DNA of 29,281 nt, from the NCBI GenBank assembly GCA_004557565.1, contig SFGS01000053.1, forward strand, positions 1-29,281, in the 5' to 3' direction. Shown here in pieces: positions 21,936 through 29,281 of the stretch. The position numbers were made by a program, and so were the translations under genes. This DNA comes from Bacteroidales bacterium. GTDB lineage: Bacteria > Bacteroidota > Bacteroidia > Bacteroidales > Muribaculaceae. Below the pieces are notes generated by a model. The model did not search any database, was not told the origin of the DNA, and worked only from the letters and a program-made list of their open reading frames with translations. Numbering within the stretch: the first letter of the stretch is position 1; every line of letters starts with the position of its first letter.

Positions 21936-23426
21936 CTATTGAAGCAGTATCGCCGTTGCCGACCTATTCATCATTTTTGGCATGGTGCGGCCCACTGGTG
22001 CGTTGATATAGGTAGGGTCGGCTATGGTGAATCGCTCGCCATTCACTTGCAGATAGTCGCCATTCACTGCGTCGGTGAAATGCACAGCGGCTGCCAAATG
22101 ACCTGGGTAATACACCAAAGCGCATTTCAGCCCCACAAGGTTTTTCACCAATCGGGTGAACAAAATGGCACGGTCTTCGCAATCGCAATATGGATAATAG
22201 AGCGTTTCTTCGGCAAAGAAGGCTCGGTCTTCACCCCACACTTTATCGTCGTACTCATACACAAAACCAGTCTGCACCCAGTTGAGAATCATTTCCACCT
22301 GATCCAATTGTGATTTGCCGGCTAAGCAAGGGCGCATTTGCTCCGAAATTGCCTCGGCTGTGCTTTCTTGAAGCGGCGCATTGGCAAGGAGTGCCCAGCG
22401 TGTTAATAAGTTGTCGTCTTTATACGACGACAGATAATCATTATAATAGTTAATCAAATTCTTGTTCACGCTCACATTCACCGCCAACTCACGATAGCGG
22501 CTTGATTTCAGCGTTCTCACACCCGACTCATCGTTGGCAAATCTGATGGGTTGGCTGATTTCAAGCGAAAGCGGCTGCTCGCCGGGGAACGCCACATCAC
22601 ACGCCGTGATGCGAGGATTGAGGTTCTCGCCTTTACGCTTCAGCAAATAGAAGCCCTCGCCGTCCATCACGAAGTATGGCAAATCATAAATCACATGTTT
22701 AGTGCCGAAAAGCAGCAGCAGTCTGCCATCAGCATTGCCCAAGCGCATCTGATAGCCACTTTGGCAAAAGAGCCATGCCGTGAGAGCGGTGGCGGCATTA
22801 CACTCCCCACCAAAATAACTCTCTCCCAGCGAACGAAGCATGAGCAAATAGGCATAATCGTCGAGCTGGTGCTGGGTGCGAATCGCGATACAGTCGCGCA
22901 CGGCATTGTCGTAGGCTTGCGATGAAAGTGCGCGCCACGCTGCCGACATATCTTTGTTTGTGAAATTTCCGTTCAGCACCGTGAGTTGAGCGTCGGGCTG
23001 CTGTGGAAGTCGCACATCACCTCGTGTGCCATAAAATGTGAAGTGGTGAACGAATGGTGCCACGGTGGGTACATCTTTGATGGGCGAAACAGGTGTGGGC
23101 TGCACCACGGTAATGGGCGTGGGAGCCACCACCGTATCGAGCAAAATAGGACGAACCGTCACAGGCTTCTGTTTGTCGTTTTCTGGCAAAACCACAGGTG
23201 GCACCGTCTCATCCTTTGGCTTTTTCACCACAGGCATTTGCTCATACCATTCCCATGCGCCTTTCAAAAACTCACAATATTTGGCATTCGCCTCTGCCCG
23301 AAAATCGTTGTAGGTCTGAGTGGCTTTTTGCTTGAATTGCTCGTATTTCTCACGGAAATCCTGGGCATCAGCCACCATTGCAGCCAATGCCAGCACCATT
23401 GTCAATGCCCCGATTCGCTTCCTCAT
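21936..23426 (-). CDS. Exported transglutaminase-like protein
   Basis: A 496-residue exported protein with a signal peptide (MRKRIGALTMVLALAAMVADAQ). A Lys/Gln-rich helical part follows (DFREKYEQFKQKATQTYNDF), then a Pro/Val-rich linker, a middle domain, and a C-terminal transglutaminase-like cysteine domain: YCDCEDRAILFTRLVKNLVG (likely catalytic Cys at residue 416), LAAAVHFTD (His) and FTIADPTYINA (Asp). Such domains act as peptidases or cross-linking/deamidating enzymes. The ATG at 23426 is preferred over a TTG two codons upstream. It lies 16 nt after the caspase gene, so it is translated from the same message. Confidence 0.85.
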   Translation of the reverse strand: MRKRIGALTMVLALAAMVADAQDFREKYEQFKQKATQTYNDFRAEANAKYCEFLKGAWEWYEQMPVVKKPKDETVPPVVLPENDKQKPVTVRPILLDTVVAPTPITVVQPTPVSPIKDVPTVAPFVHHFTFYGTRGDVRLPQQPDAQLTVLNGNFTNKDMSAAWRALSSQAYDNAVRDCIAIRTQHQLDDYAYLLMLRSLGESYFGGECNAATALTAWLFCQSGYQMRLGNADGRLLLLFGTKHVIYDLPYFVMDGEGFYLLKRKGENLNPRITACDVAFPGEQPLSLEISQPIRFANDESGVRTLKSSRYRELAVNVSVNKNLINYYNDYLSSYKDDNLLTRWALLANAPLQESTAEAISEQMRPCLAGKSQLDQVEMILNWVQTGFVYEYDDKVWGEDRAFFAEETLYYPYCDCEDRAILFTRLVKNLVGLKCALVYYPGHLAAAVHFTDAVNGDYLQVNGERFTIADPTYINAPVGRTMPKMMNRSATAILLQ

Positions 23427-23442
23427 TGTCAATCAAATTTTA

Positions 23443-25098
23443 TTATCTCAGTTTCATACTGCGCCATTCGCTTGCCACAGTTGCCGAAGGCACCACGGTA
23501 GGCGTTTGGCTCTTGCTGTTCTCCACAATGGAGCATTGGCGCACCTTGCTGTTGATGTAGTCGCCAAGTTCGCCGAGGGTGGCATCACCGTTGGACTCTT
23601 GCAGCTTTTTCAGCAAGAAGTAGGTGAACATGCCGTGCGACTGCCCCTTGTAAGGATAGGCTGTTTCGTCGCCTTGCGAAGCAGAGAACACCACCATTTT
23701 GCCCTTTGGCGTGTCTTGGCGAGCCTTGATAGCCACACCGCGCGCCGATGCCATCATTTCGCCACTTCGTTTTGCGCCAGAGAAGCAGGCGTCCATAAAG
23801 GCTACCACGCTTTGCGCTTGAAGCGACGACAGTTCCTCGTAAAGTTTGCTGACAGGATAACCAGTGTTATAGTCCCTTCCTGTGCCATCTACAGGCAAAA
23901 GATATGCCTGACTGGTGGCTTCGTTAGGAATACCGTGCCCTGAATAGTAGAACACCACTTTAGCCTGCCCATTATAGGCATCGCTCACCTCTTTTATCCA
24001 GCCCAGTGCAGCACGGATATTGTTGAGGGTGGCATTTTCCACCAAGCGCACATTCTTTTCTGGCATTCCAAGGGTCTGCGTGCAGTATTGCTTCATCATT
24101 TCGCCATCATGCTTGGCAAATTCCACAGCCGACTCATATTGGTAATTCTCGTTGGCGATAATCACGGCAAAGGTATTGGTGTTGTCGCTGGCGTTGAATG
24201 GAATGTTCTTATCCACATCGCTGCTCAGCGATGCCAAGGTGATAGCCTTGCGGTCGTTCACGATTTCGTCAACCGAAATCTTGTTGCTGGCGAAGGTTTG
24301 GTTGAAAGCCAAATTGATGGTTTTGTCTTCGGCATATTTTCCGTATTTCTCCTTGATATGCACAGTCACCGGAATGCTGGTGCCACTATAATTGTTGTTG
24401 GCAATCAGGCTATACACAAGCGATTTGGTTTTACCACCTCCAAGCTTATCAATCGTAGCATACTGCTCACCATCAAGTAGCATCACATTATCTGGAATAT
24501 CAATGCTCACAGTCACGTTTTGCGCCTCACCATATTTGGTGTTTTGAAGCAGCACCTGAAGGTCGAACGGACGCTTTTTCTGCAAACTGTTGCCCGAAAC
24601 ACCTGTCACCGTGTAGTCAGCCACTTGCAGATATGGGGCATCAAACGCACGAGTGTTCACCGAAATAAACTGTGGGTCGGTACCAAATCCATTAGGTTCA
24701 TCCACCATCACCTCAAACTGCACCTTGCCGTCGGCGGTGTTGATGCCTGTAGTCACAGGAATAGACACATCCATCGTGCCGCCTTGCTTGATTACATCGA
24801 GCGACGAATTTGAGTAGCGCACATCATTGGTGGTGCCAGTGGCTTTCACCACTGCACGGCAAGCGTATCCATCGCCCAAGCCGGTGTTTTGAATTTTAAA
24901 CTTGATATAGCAAGTTTCATTGGCATCAATAGCGTTATTGCCAGTGGCATCAACAAATTGGAGAGAGCCAGGCACAAAATCGAGCACCGGAGGCTTCACC
25001 TCTTTCACCACATTAAACGCCTTTGGCTTACTCACATTGCTCTGCCCCACAGCCATCAAGGCTGGGCAAAGTGCAAATACTACAATAAATCGATTCAT
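23443..25098 (-). CDS. Exported caspase-family (C14) protease
   Basis: A 551-residue exported protein. The signal peptide MNRFIVVFALCPALMAVGQS is followed by two Ig-like (CARDB-like) domains, about 35-145 and 150-290 (ANETCYIKFKIQNTGLGDGY, RPFDLQVLLQNTKYGEAQN). A C14 peptidase domain from about residue 310 has FAVIIANENYQY, the catalytic His388 in YYSGHGIP and Cys438 in MDACFSGAKR, plus VVFSASQGDETAYPYKGQSHG near the specificity pocket. Such metacaspase-like enzymes cleave after basic or acidic residues; the target is unknown. It is the fifth of six co-directional genes, between the FGE-like pair and the transglutaminase-like gene. Confidence 0.93.
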   Translation of the reverse strand: MNRFIVVFALCPALMAVGQSNVSKPKAFNVVKEVKPPVLDFVPGSLQFVDATGNNAIDANETCYIKFKIQNTGLGDGYACRAVVKATGTTNDVRYSNSSLDVIKQGGTMDVSIPVTTGINTADGKVQFEVMVDEPNGFGTDPQFISVNTRAFDAPYLQVADYTVTGVSGNSLQKKRPFDLQVLLQNTKYGEAQNVTVSIDIPDNVMLLDGEQYATIDKLGGGKTKSLVYSLIANNNYSGTSIPVTVHIKEKYGKYAEDKTINLAFNQTFASNKISVDEIVNDRKAITLASLSSDVDKNIPFNASDNTNTFAVIIANENYQYESAVEFAKHDGEMMKQYCTQTLGMPEKNVRLVENATLNNIRAALGWIKEVSDAYNGQAKVVFYYSGHGIPNEATSQAYLLPVDGTGRDYNTGYPVSKLYEELSSLQAQSVVAFMDACFSGAKRSGEMMASARGVAIKARQDTPKGKMVVFSASQGDETAYPYKGQSHGMFTYFLLKKLQESNGDATLGELGDYINSKVRQCSIVENSKSQTPTVVPSATVASEWRSMKLR

Positions 25099-25230
25099 AT
25101 CTATATTGTTTAAATTTTTTATTCATTATTATAACAATTCTGTGCCAATCCCGTGGGAGCTTAGAACAAAGAACCCGGCTATGTGAGGCAAAATGAATTT
25201 CTGCTAAACAAGGGCAGTTTGGTTGCAAAC

Positions 25231-26235
25231 TCAAAGGGCCAACCGCAAGCCAAGGTTGATGTTGCGGTCCGTCGGGTCGGAGTGGATACGAAGCGACGAG
25301 CGACAGATCCTGACGTTGAAGTCCCAACTACCGCCACGGCCCACACGGCCCGACCCACCGTAGGGACCTGTAGGATTGGTCTGTGCACCACTGCTGTAAT
25401 CTCCATACCAGTCGGCGCACCACTCCCACACATTACCGCTCATATCATAGATGCCTAATTCATTTGGTGCTTTGGTGCCAACTGGGTGAGTTTTATTACC
25501 ACTGTTACCATCATACCATGCCACGCTGCCTAAATTGTTACTGCCGCTGTATTTATAGCCACGGCTGTTGTTGCCGCCTCGGCAGGCGAACTCCCATTCA
25601 GCCTCGGTGGGCAGGCGGAAGTTCTGACCAGTCATTGAATTCAGTTTGCGGATAAATTCCTGGCAGTCGTCCCACGAAACATTCTCCACAGGCAGGTAGT
25701 CGCCTTTGAAACGACTCGGGTTAATGCCCATCACCGCCTTCCACAGGGCTTGCGTCACCTCGGTTTTGCCAATGTAGTATCCGCTCAACGTGACACTGTG
25801 AACTGGCTTTTCATTATCCCATACGTCACTGCCCTGCTCGGAGGTGGCACCCATGCGGAATGTGCCACCCTCCACACGCACCATCTCAAACGACACGCCA
25901 TTCACCGTGAATCTGACATAATTAGCCACCACCTTAAAGCAGATATTGGCACCCGACAGCTTTTCACGCTCGGATAGCACATCCCACACTATGCGGTGGC
26001 GGCCTGCTGGCACCAGCTTGTTGACATCGCCGGTCACTTGACGCAATGCTTCGCCCCAAGTGCGGCCGCCATCGGTGGAGCAATACACATCGCCCACGCT
26101 GCCTGCTTTATCCGTATCGTAGGTGATAATGATATTCTTGCCCTCTTGATAGGCATCAACATTGCTCACCATCTGCCCAAAAGAGCAAACAGCAGTAACC
26201 ACAGATAGTAAAAGAAAAAATACCAGTTTTATCAT
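25231..26235 (-). CDS. Exported FGE-sulfatase/C-type-lectin-fold protein with a variable C-terminus (copy 1)
   Basis: A 334-residue exported protein. After the signal peptide comes an Ig-like N-terminal domain (about 20-107, NVDAYQEGKNIIITYDTDKA). The FGE-sulfatase (SUMF1/EgtB-like, CLec-fold) domain then starts near residue 113 (VSFEMVRVEGGTFRMGATSE, YYIGKTEVTQALW, RLPTEAEWEFACRGG, DMSGNVWEWCADWY). It lacks the paired catalytic cysteines of true formylglycine-generating enzymes, so it is probably a binding protein. Residues 296-326 are the variable region, ending in LGLRLAL. It is paralogous to 26301-27308 and only 65 nt downstream of it, so it is co-transcribed. Confidence 0.92.
   Translation of the reverse strand: MIKLVFFLLLSVVTAVCSFGQMVSNVDAYQEGKNIIITYDTDKAGSVGDVYCSTDGGRTWGEALRQVTGDVNKLVPAGRHRIVWDVLSEREKLSGANICFKVVANYVRFTVNGVSFEMVRVEGGTFRMGATSEQGSDVWDNEKPVHSVTLSGYYIGKTEVTQALWKAVMGINPSRFKGDYLPVENVSWDDCQEFIRKLNSMTGQNFRLPTEAEWEFACRGGNNSRGYKYSGSNNLGSVAWYDGNSGNKTHPVGTKAPNELGIYDMSGNVWEWCADWYGDYSSGAQTNPTGPYGGSGRVGRGGSWDFNVRICRSSLRIHSDPTDRNINLGLRLAL
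25258..25350 (-). other. DGR-type variable region (VR1)
   Basis: The coding segment spans residues 296-326 of the first FGE-like protein. Compared with VR2 it differs in 13 codons and 21 bases, all at codon positions 1 or 2. Eleven are NNC in both copies (for example GGC/TAC, GAC/CGC, AAC/TTC, ATC/TGC); the other two are CTT/TTT and ACG/GCG. The final codons and the bases after the stop (25222-25257, 36 nt) are identical to VR2. This is what adenine-specific mutagenesis of AAC codons by a diversity-generating retroelement leaves behind. Confidence 0.85.
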
Positions 26236-26300
26236 ATCAAAAATATATATTCAAAAAAAATAGCTTCATTTTCTGCCAAACAAGGACAGTTGTTGCAAAC

Positions 26301-27308
26301 TCAAAGGGCCAACCGCAAGCCAAGGTTGTAGCCGCGGTCCGCCGGGTCGCAGACGTAACGAAACGACGAGCGACAGCACCTGACGAAGTAGCGCCAACTA
26401 CCGCCACGGCGCACACGGTACGACCCACTTTGAGGACCTTTAGGGTTTGTCTGCGAATTTGATGTATAGTTGGCATACCAGTCACCGCACCACTCCCATA
26501 CATTACCGCTCATATCATAGATGCCTAATTCATTTGGTGCTTTGGTGCCAACTGGGTGAGTTTTATCACCACTGTTACCATCATACCATGCCACGCTGCC
26601 TAAATTGTTACTGCCACTATATTTATAGCCATTGCTTTTGTTTCCTCCACGGCAAGCAAACTCCCATTCAGCCTCGGTAGGGAGGCGGAAATTGCGACCA
26701 GTAAGACTGTTCAGTTTTTGAATAAACTCCTGACAGTCGTTCCAGCTAACACACTCCACAGGCAGGTCAGCACCTTTAAAATTTGATGGGTTGCTACCCA
26801 TCACGGCTTGCCAGAGAGCCTGTGTAACCTCGGTCTTGCCAATGTAGTAGCTGCTCAAAGTAACGGAGTGAACTGGTTTCTCATCACCATAAGCATCACT
26901 GCCCTGCTCGGAGGTGGCACCCATGCGGAATGTGCCACCCTCCACACGCACCATTTCAAACGACACGCCACGCACCGTGAATCTGCCAGAATTAGCCACC
27001 ACCTTAAAGCAGATATTGGCACCCGACAGCTTTTCACGCTCGGCAAGCACATTCCACACTATGCGGTGGCTGCCTGCTGGCACCTGCTTGTTGACATCGC
27101 CAGTCACTTGACGCAATGCTTCGCCCCAAGTGCGACCGCCATCGGTGGAGCAATACACATCGCCCACACTACCAGCCTTATCCGTATCGTAGGTGATAAT
27201 GATGTTTTTGCCCTCTTGATAGGCATCAACATTGCTCACAGTCTGCCCAAAAGAGCAAACAGCAGTGAAGCAAACAAGTGATAGAAATAAAGTATAAATT
27301 CGTTTCAT
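26301..27308 (-). CDS. Exported FGE-sulfatase/C-type-lectin-fold protein with a variable C-terminus (copy 2)
   Basis: A 335-residue paralog of 25231-26235 with the same layout: signal peptide MKRIYTLFLSLVCFTAVCSF, Ig-like N-terminal domain, then the CLec-fold domain (MVRVEGGTFRMGATSEQGSD, EVTQALWQAVMGSNPSNFKG, AEWEFACRGGNKSNGYKYSG, VWEWCGDWY). The two share most residues. The N-terminal segment SVGDVYCSTDGGRTWGEAL is identical, which points to a recent duplication. Residues 297-327 are the variable region, ending LGLRLAL. True FGE cysteines are absent. The gap upstream (27309-27528) is filled with tandem repeats, and no clear promoter for this gene is seen there on the minus strand. Confidence 0.92.
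   Translation of the reverse strand: MKRIYTLFLSLVCFTAVCSFGQTVSNVDAYQEGKNIIITYDTDKAGSVGDVYCSTDGGRTWGEALRQVTGDVNKQVPAGSHRIVWNVLAEREKLSGANICFKVVANSGRFTVRGVSFEMVRVEGGTFRMGATSEQGSDAYGDEKPVHSVTLSSYYIGKTEVTQALWQAVMGSNPSNFKGADLPVECVSWNDCQEFIQKLNSLTGRNFRLPTEAEWEFACRGGNKSNGYKYSGSNNLGSVAWYDGNSGDKTHPVGTKAPNELGIYDMSGNVWEWCGDWYANYTSNSQTNPKGPQSGSYRVRRGGSWRYFVRCCRSSFRYVCDPADRGYNLGLRLAL
26328..26420 (-). other. DGR-type variable region (VR2)
   Basis: Partner of VR1, at residues 297-327. Variable codons here are TAC, CGC, CGC, TAC, TTC, TGC, TTT, TAC, GTC, TGC, GCG, GGC and TAC, against GGC, GGC, GAC, TTC, AAC, ATC, CTT, ATC, CAC, TCC, ACG, AAC and ATC in VR1. All other codons in the segment are identical base for base. 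The invariant frame is RGGSW, CRSS, DP, DR, then LGLRLAL, the classic CLec-fold target layout. Confidence 0.85.
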
Positions 27309-27313
27309 ATTAT

Positions 27314-27343
27314 TTGTTCGTAAATGCGCGAGGGCTAAATTTG
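27314..27343 (+). promoter_or_regulatory. Possible plus-strand promoter against the operon
   Basis: TTG (27314-27316), 19 nt, TAAATTTG (27336-27343) followed by CG. It points into the repeat block and then antisense into the DUF4384 gene. No plus-strand gene follows, so it would make an antisense RNA if used. Confidence 0.3.
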
Positions 27344-27352
27344 CGAATCATA

Positions 27353-27514
27353 ACGTAGGGACATGCCTTTGGCATGTTTCAAACACGTTGATACATTGCT
27401 GATTGCCATCGAAACATGCCGAAGGCATATCCATACGCTATGGCGTTTGCGTGTCTGCGCATTGCTGATTGTCATCGAAACATGCCAAAGGCATGTCCCT
27501 ACGCTATGGCGTTT
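27353..27514. repeat. Tandem CATGCC-AAGGCATG repeat block
   Basis: Two direct copies of about 54 bp at a period of 66 (from 27394 and from 27460) share CATTGCTGATTG.CATCGAAA and CATACGCTATGGCGTTT-like ends, preceded by an inverted single copy (27353-27382). Each copy holds a hairpin (CATGCC.AAGGCATG). Related words occur at 130-158, 4660-4680 and 12011-12030. It fills the gap between the DUF4384 gene and the second FGE-like gene. Confidence 0.85.
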
Positions 27515-27528
27515 ATTTTTAATTTACA

Positions 27529-28410
27529 CTACCTTGTGATGGTGAGAGGGATTTTTTTGAGCTGGAGGTTGAGGTCGTGTAAGCGGCTGCTACCGAGCCA
27601 TTTCAAAAAATCCGCTTCACTGAGCGAGCGTGGCAAGGAGTGCTCCATGCTTTCATCGGACGCCTTATAAAACGGCTGCTTGGAGAACAGCACATACAGC
27701 ACGTTATGCTCCACGGCACGAGAGGCAGTAAGCACATACTCGTCAACCAACGCCTTATCGGCTTGCGGTGCCTTTTCCACGGAAAAGAACACATAATCGC
27801 AATTGGCTTTCACCTGCTGCACCCCCGACTGCGCACGCTGATAGGGCAAAAGGCAAAAAGCCTCGCCATCGCCAGGCAAAAGATACACAGCCACATAGCC
27901 ATCAATGGGCGAACGGAAATAGAGGTAAAGGTCGTTGCCGTCTTTAAACTCGGTAGCCATATCGGCACGCTCAGGATGGTTGCGGAGCGGCTCGGCAATG
28001 AAATTCACCTGCGCCGAAATCAATTCGCGCGCTTTACCTTTCACCGTCACCGTCACCACCATCATACCATCAGCAAACTCAATATTGCATTGAGGTTTGC
28101 CTATGGTTTCCAGCCATTCGCCCTTCACATCCGATGCGCTGTAGGAGAAAAAAGAGGTTTGCGATTTAGACTCCTGCCCCTCAGCGGTGTTCTCCAACCG
28201 AGTGGTGTTTTCTTGCGAAATCAGTGTGCCAAACTCATCGGCAATGGCTTGAAGTTTGGCACGCTCAAGAGCCACCTTCATCGCCTCGTCGGGACTTTGG
28301 TTGCTCGGCGCATGATACACATAGGTGGCCTCAACCGTTTTCACCTTTGCGGCAAAAGCGCTTGAAGCCAATAAAACTGTGAACGCAAATATCAGATACT
28401 TGATAGGCAT
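27529..28410 (-). CDS. Exported DUF4384 protein
   Basis: A 293-residue exported protein with a signal peptide MPIKYLIFAFTVLLASSAFA. An N-terminal half has an LPP20/FlgT-like helix-strand module (AMKVALERAKLQAIADEFGT, GEWLETIGKPQCNIEFADG, MMVVTVTVKGKARELI). A C-terminal DUF4384 domain is typed by EFKDGNDLYLYFRSPIDGYV and VYLLPGDGEAFCLLPYQ. DUF4384 domains often accompany caspase-family proteins in bacteria. The ATG at 28408-28410, one base after the stop of the preceding gene, gives a proper signal peptide. An in-frame start further upstream would overlap that gene. Confidence 0.88.
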   Translation of the reverse strand: MPIKYLIFAFTVLLASSAFAAKVKTVEATYVYHAPSNQSPDEAMKVALERAKLQAIADEFGTLISQENTTRLENTAEGQESKSQTSFFSYSASDVKGEWLETIGKPQCNIEFADGMMVVTVTVKGKARELISAQVNFIAEPLRNHPERADMATEFKDGNDLYLYFRSPIDGYVAVYLLPGDGEAFCLLPYQRAQSGVQQVKANCDYVFFSVEKAPQADKALVDEYVLTASRAVEHNVLYVLFSKQPFYKASDESMEHSLPRSLSEADFLKWLGSSRLHDLNLQLKKIPLTITR

Positions 28411-28411
28411 A

Positions 28412-29062
28412 TCATTTTGCAAAGCCGAGGGCCTTGTCGAGCTGCTCATGCAAATCTTTTCCTTTTTGTTGCAAATCTTCGCGAATGGCTTGACGAGCAG
28501 CCTCTTTTGCCATTCCTAAATTGTAGGCCAAACGCAAAAGCACTTCCTTGTTTTTGTTTGGCAATGTGCGGTAAAGCTCTACCACGGTGATGGTTTTGCC
28601 AATCTTTTGCGAAATAAGATTCTTGCTTGCCAACACACTCTCGGTGATGGAGGCAGCCTCCTCTTTGCCAAGTTGCTTATTGGCAACGGTGTTTTCAATC
28701 AAAGCAGTTACTTCGGTTTGAATTTGACCTGCGAGATTCTGCTTGGCAAGTTCATAAGCCTGCGCCTTGGCCGCATCATAAGTTTCGCCAATCGACATCG
28801 CCTCGCTCATCAAGAATTTTGGATAACCCAACTCATCTTCTTCTTGCTGCTTGAGATAGCTACGATCGAGCTGCTTTTCAAGAGGGAGAGCACCAGGGGC
28901 TGCCTTCCACCCTTCTTTTTCCAACTTCTTTGCTTCTTTACGAGCAGTTTTCGATGATTTTGAGTCGAGTTCTTTCTTTGCAGCCTTTTGATTGTCGGCA
29001 TTCATAGTAAGTGGAGCTGCCATCAGCATAAATGCTCCAATAATTGCGATGATTTTCTTCAT
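28412..29062 (-). CDS. Exported LPP20-like protein
   Basis: A 216-residue exported protein. The signal peptide MKKIIAIIGAFMLMAAPLTM is followed by a strongly charged helical stretch (KAAKKELDSKSSKTARKEAK), then a module like LPP20 or DUF4384-associated N-domains (SIGETYDAAKAQAYELAKQN, LAGQIQTEVTALIENTVAN), and a C-terminal amphipathic helix (AARQAIREDLQQKGKDLHEQ). It is the first gene of the six-gene cluster. Its stop and the next ATG are one base apart, so it is coupled to the DUF4384 protein. No lipobox is seen, so it is probably periplasmic. Function unknown. Confidence 0.8.
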   Translation of the reverse strand: MKKIIAIIGAFMLMAAPLTMNADNQKAAKKELDSKSSKTARKEAKKLEKEGWKAAPGALPLEKQLDRSYLKQQEEDELGYPKFLMSEAMSIGETYDAAKAQAYELAKQNLAGQIQTEVTALIENTVANKQLGKEEAASITESVLASKNLISQKIGKTITVVELYRTLPNKNKEVLLRLAYNLGMAKEAARQAIREDLQQKGKDLHEQLDKALGFAK

Positions 29063-29110
29063 TTTTTCCAGTTTTTAATATGTTATTATTTGTTTTTTCT
29101 AAACAAAAAG

Positions 29111-29130
29111 AGGTTGAATGTTTTCAACCT
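29111..29130 (-). other. Hairpin in the operon leader
   Basis: AGGTTGAA pairs with TTCAACCT around a 4-nt loop close to the predicted 5' end of the message. It may protect the transcript or act in control. Confidence 0.5.
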
Positions 29131-29131
29131 T

Positions 29132-29162
29132 CAAATTTAGTGAAAATCGCGCACCTATCCAA
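29132..29162 (-). promoter_or_regulatory. Promoter of the caspase/FGE-like gene cluster
   Basis: On the minus strand TTG (29160-29162), 20 nt, TAAATTTG (29132-29139). It is the only clear promoter found ahead of the six co-directional genes 28412 down to 21936. The remaining 29163-29281 holds ATCCCGTAGGGAT, a short palindrome that looks like another intergenic repeat, and no gene. Confidence 0.7.
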
Positions 29163-29281
29163 CGCTTTCCGACAAAAATTTTGGAAATGATATACAAGTT
29201 GTCCCTGTGATAATTTAGTAATGATTGAAAAAATCCCGTAGGGATTTGATGTGCGTAGGCAGGTATGCAGCGAAGGTTATG

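Noticed and set aside
25231..27308. Formylglycine-generating (sulfatase-maturing) enzyme activity of the two FGE-like proteins
   Set aside because: The paired catalytic cysteines of true FGE are not present, no sulfatase is nearby and the end is a variable region, so a binding role is more likely.
27353..27514. CRISPR array at the CATGCC-AAGGCATG repeats
   Set aside because: Spacers are similar to each other and the units are hairpins shared with other intergenic sites, so it is a repeat family and not an array.
1..29281. DGR reverse transcriptase or template repeat within the window
   Set aside because: No frame shows reverse-transcriptase motifs, and no third copy of the variable segment rich in AAC was found on either strand.

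Overview
The window comes from a Bacteroidales genome. I lean towards a gut lineage near Muribaculaceae or Prevotellaceae, but the family is not certain. Three things support the order. First, about a dozen transcription units start with the Bacteroidetes promoter pair TTG, a spacer of 19-20 nt, then TAnnTTTG. Second, the run rpmB-rpmG-DUF4295, the GGGtGRT protein, the Hc1-like histone protein and the PPi-dependent phosphofructokinase are typical Bacteroidales genes. Third, Shine-Dalgarno sequences are mostly absent.

Left part (1-9909): a DEDDy 3'-5' exonuclease with a small membrane protein; rpmB-rpmG-DUF4295 behind a long structured leader; an Hc1-like histone protein; two small unknown or lipocalin-like genes; a NifU/IscU-like scaffold paired with a GGGtGRT protein; a lipoprotein gene directly followed by tRNA-Gly(CCC); and rpsA on the minus strand.

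Middle part (9910-21700): two secreted, propeller-like proteins that share a C-terminal tail; pfp; kdsB followed after one base by an M16-family protein that lacks the zinc motif; tRNA-Met(CAT); an AlbA_2 (Schlafen-like) regulator; an SGNH hydrolase; and a glycine-zipper/OmpA lipoprotein. Four intergenic gaps carry one modular repeat element. It consists of two inverted, hairpin-rich arms of about 200-260 bp (A and B) around a centre that, in two copies, is an identical-length 93-bp unit (C).

Right part (21936-29062): six minus-strand genes read in one direction from a promoter near 29132-29162. In transcription order they encode an LPP20-like exported protein, a DUF4384 protein, two tandem exported FGE-sulfatase/C-type-lectin-fold proteins, an exported caspase-family (C14) protease and an exported transglutaminase-like protein. 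The two FGE-like proteins differ near their C-termini in 13 codons. Every difference is at codon position 1 or 2, nearly all are in NNC codons, there is no silent change, and an identical 36-nt segment follows. This is the footprint of a diversity-generating retroelement (DGR) acting on AAC codons. No reverse transcriptase or template repeat lies in the window, so any retroelement would act from elsewhere. A DGR-diversified binding protein pair embedded in an envelope caspase/transglutaminase cluster is the most notable system here.
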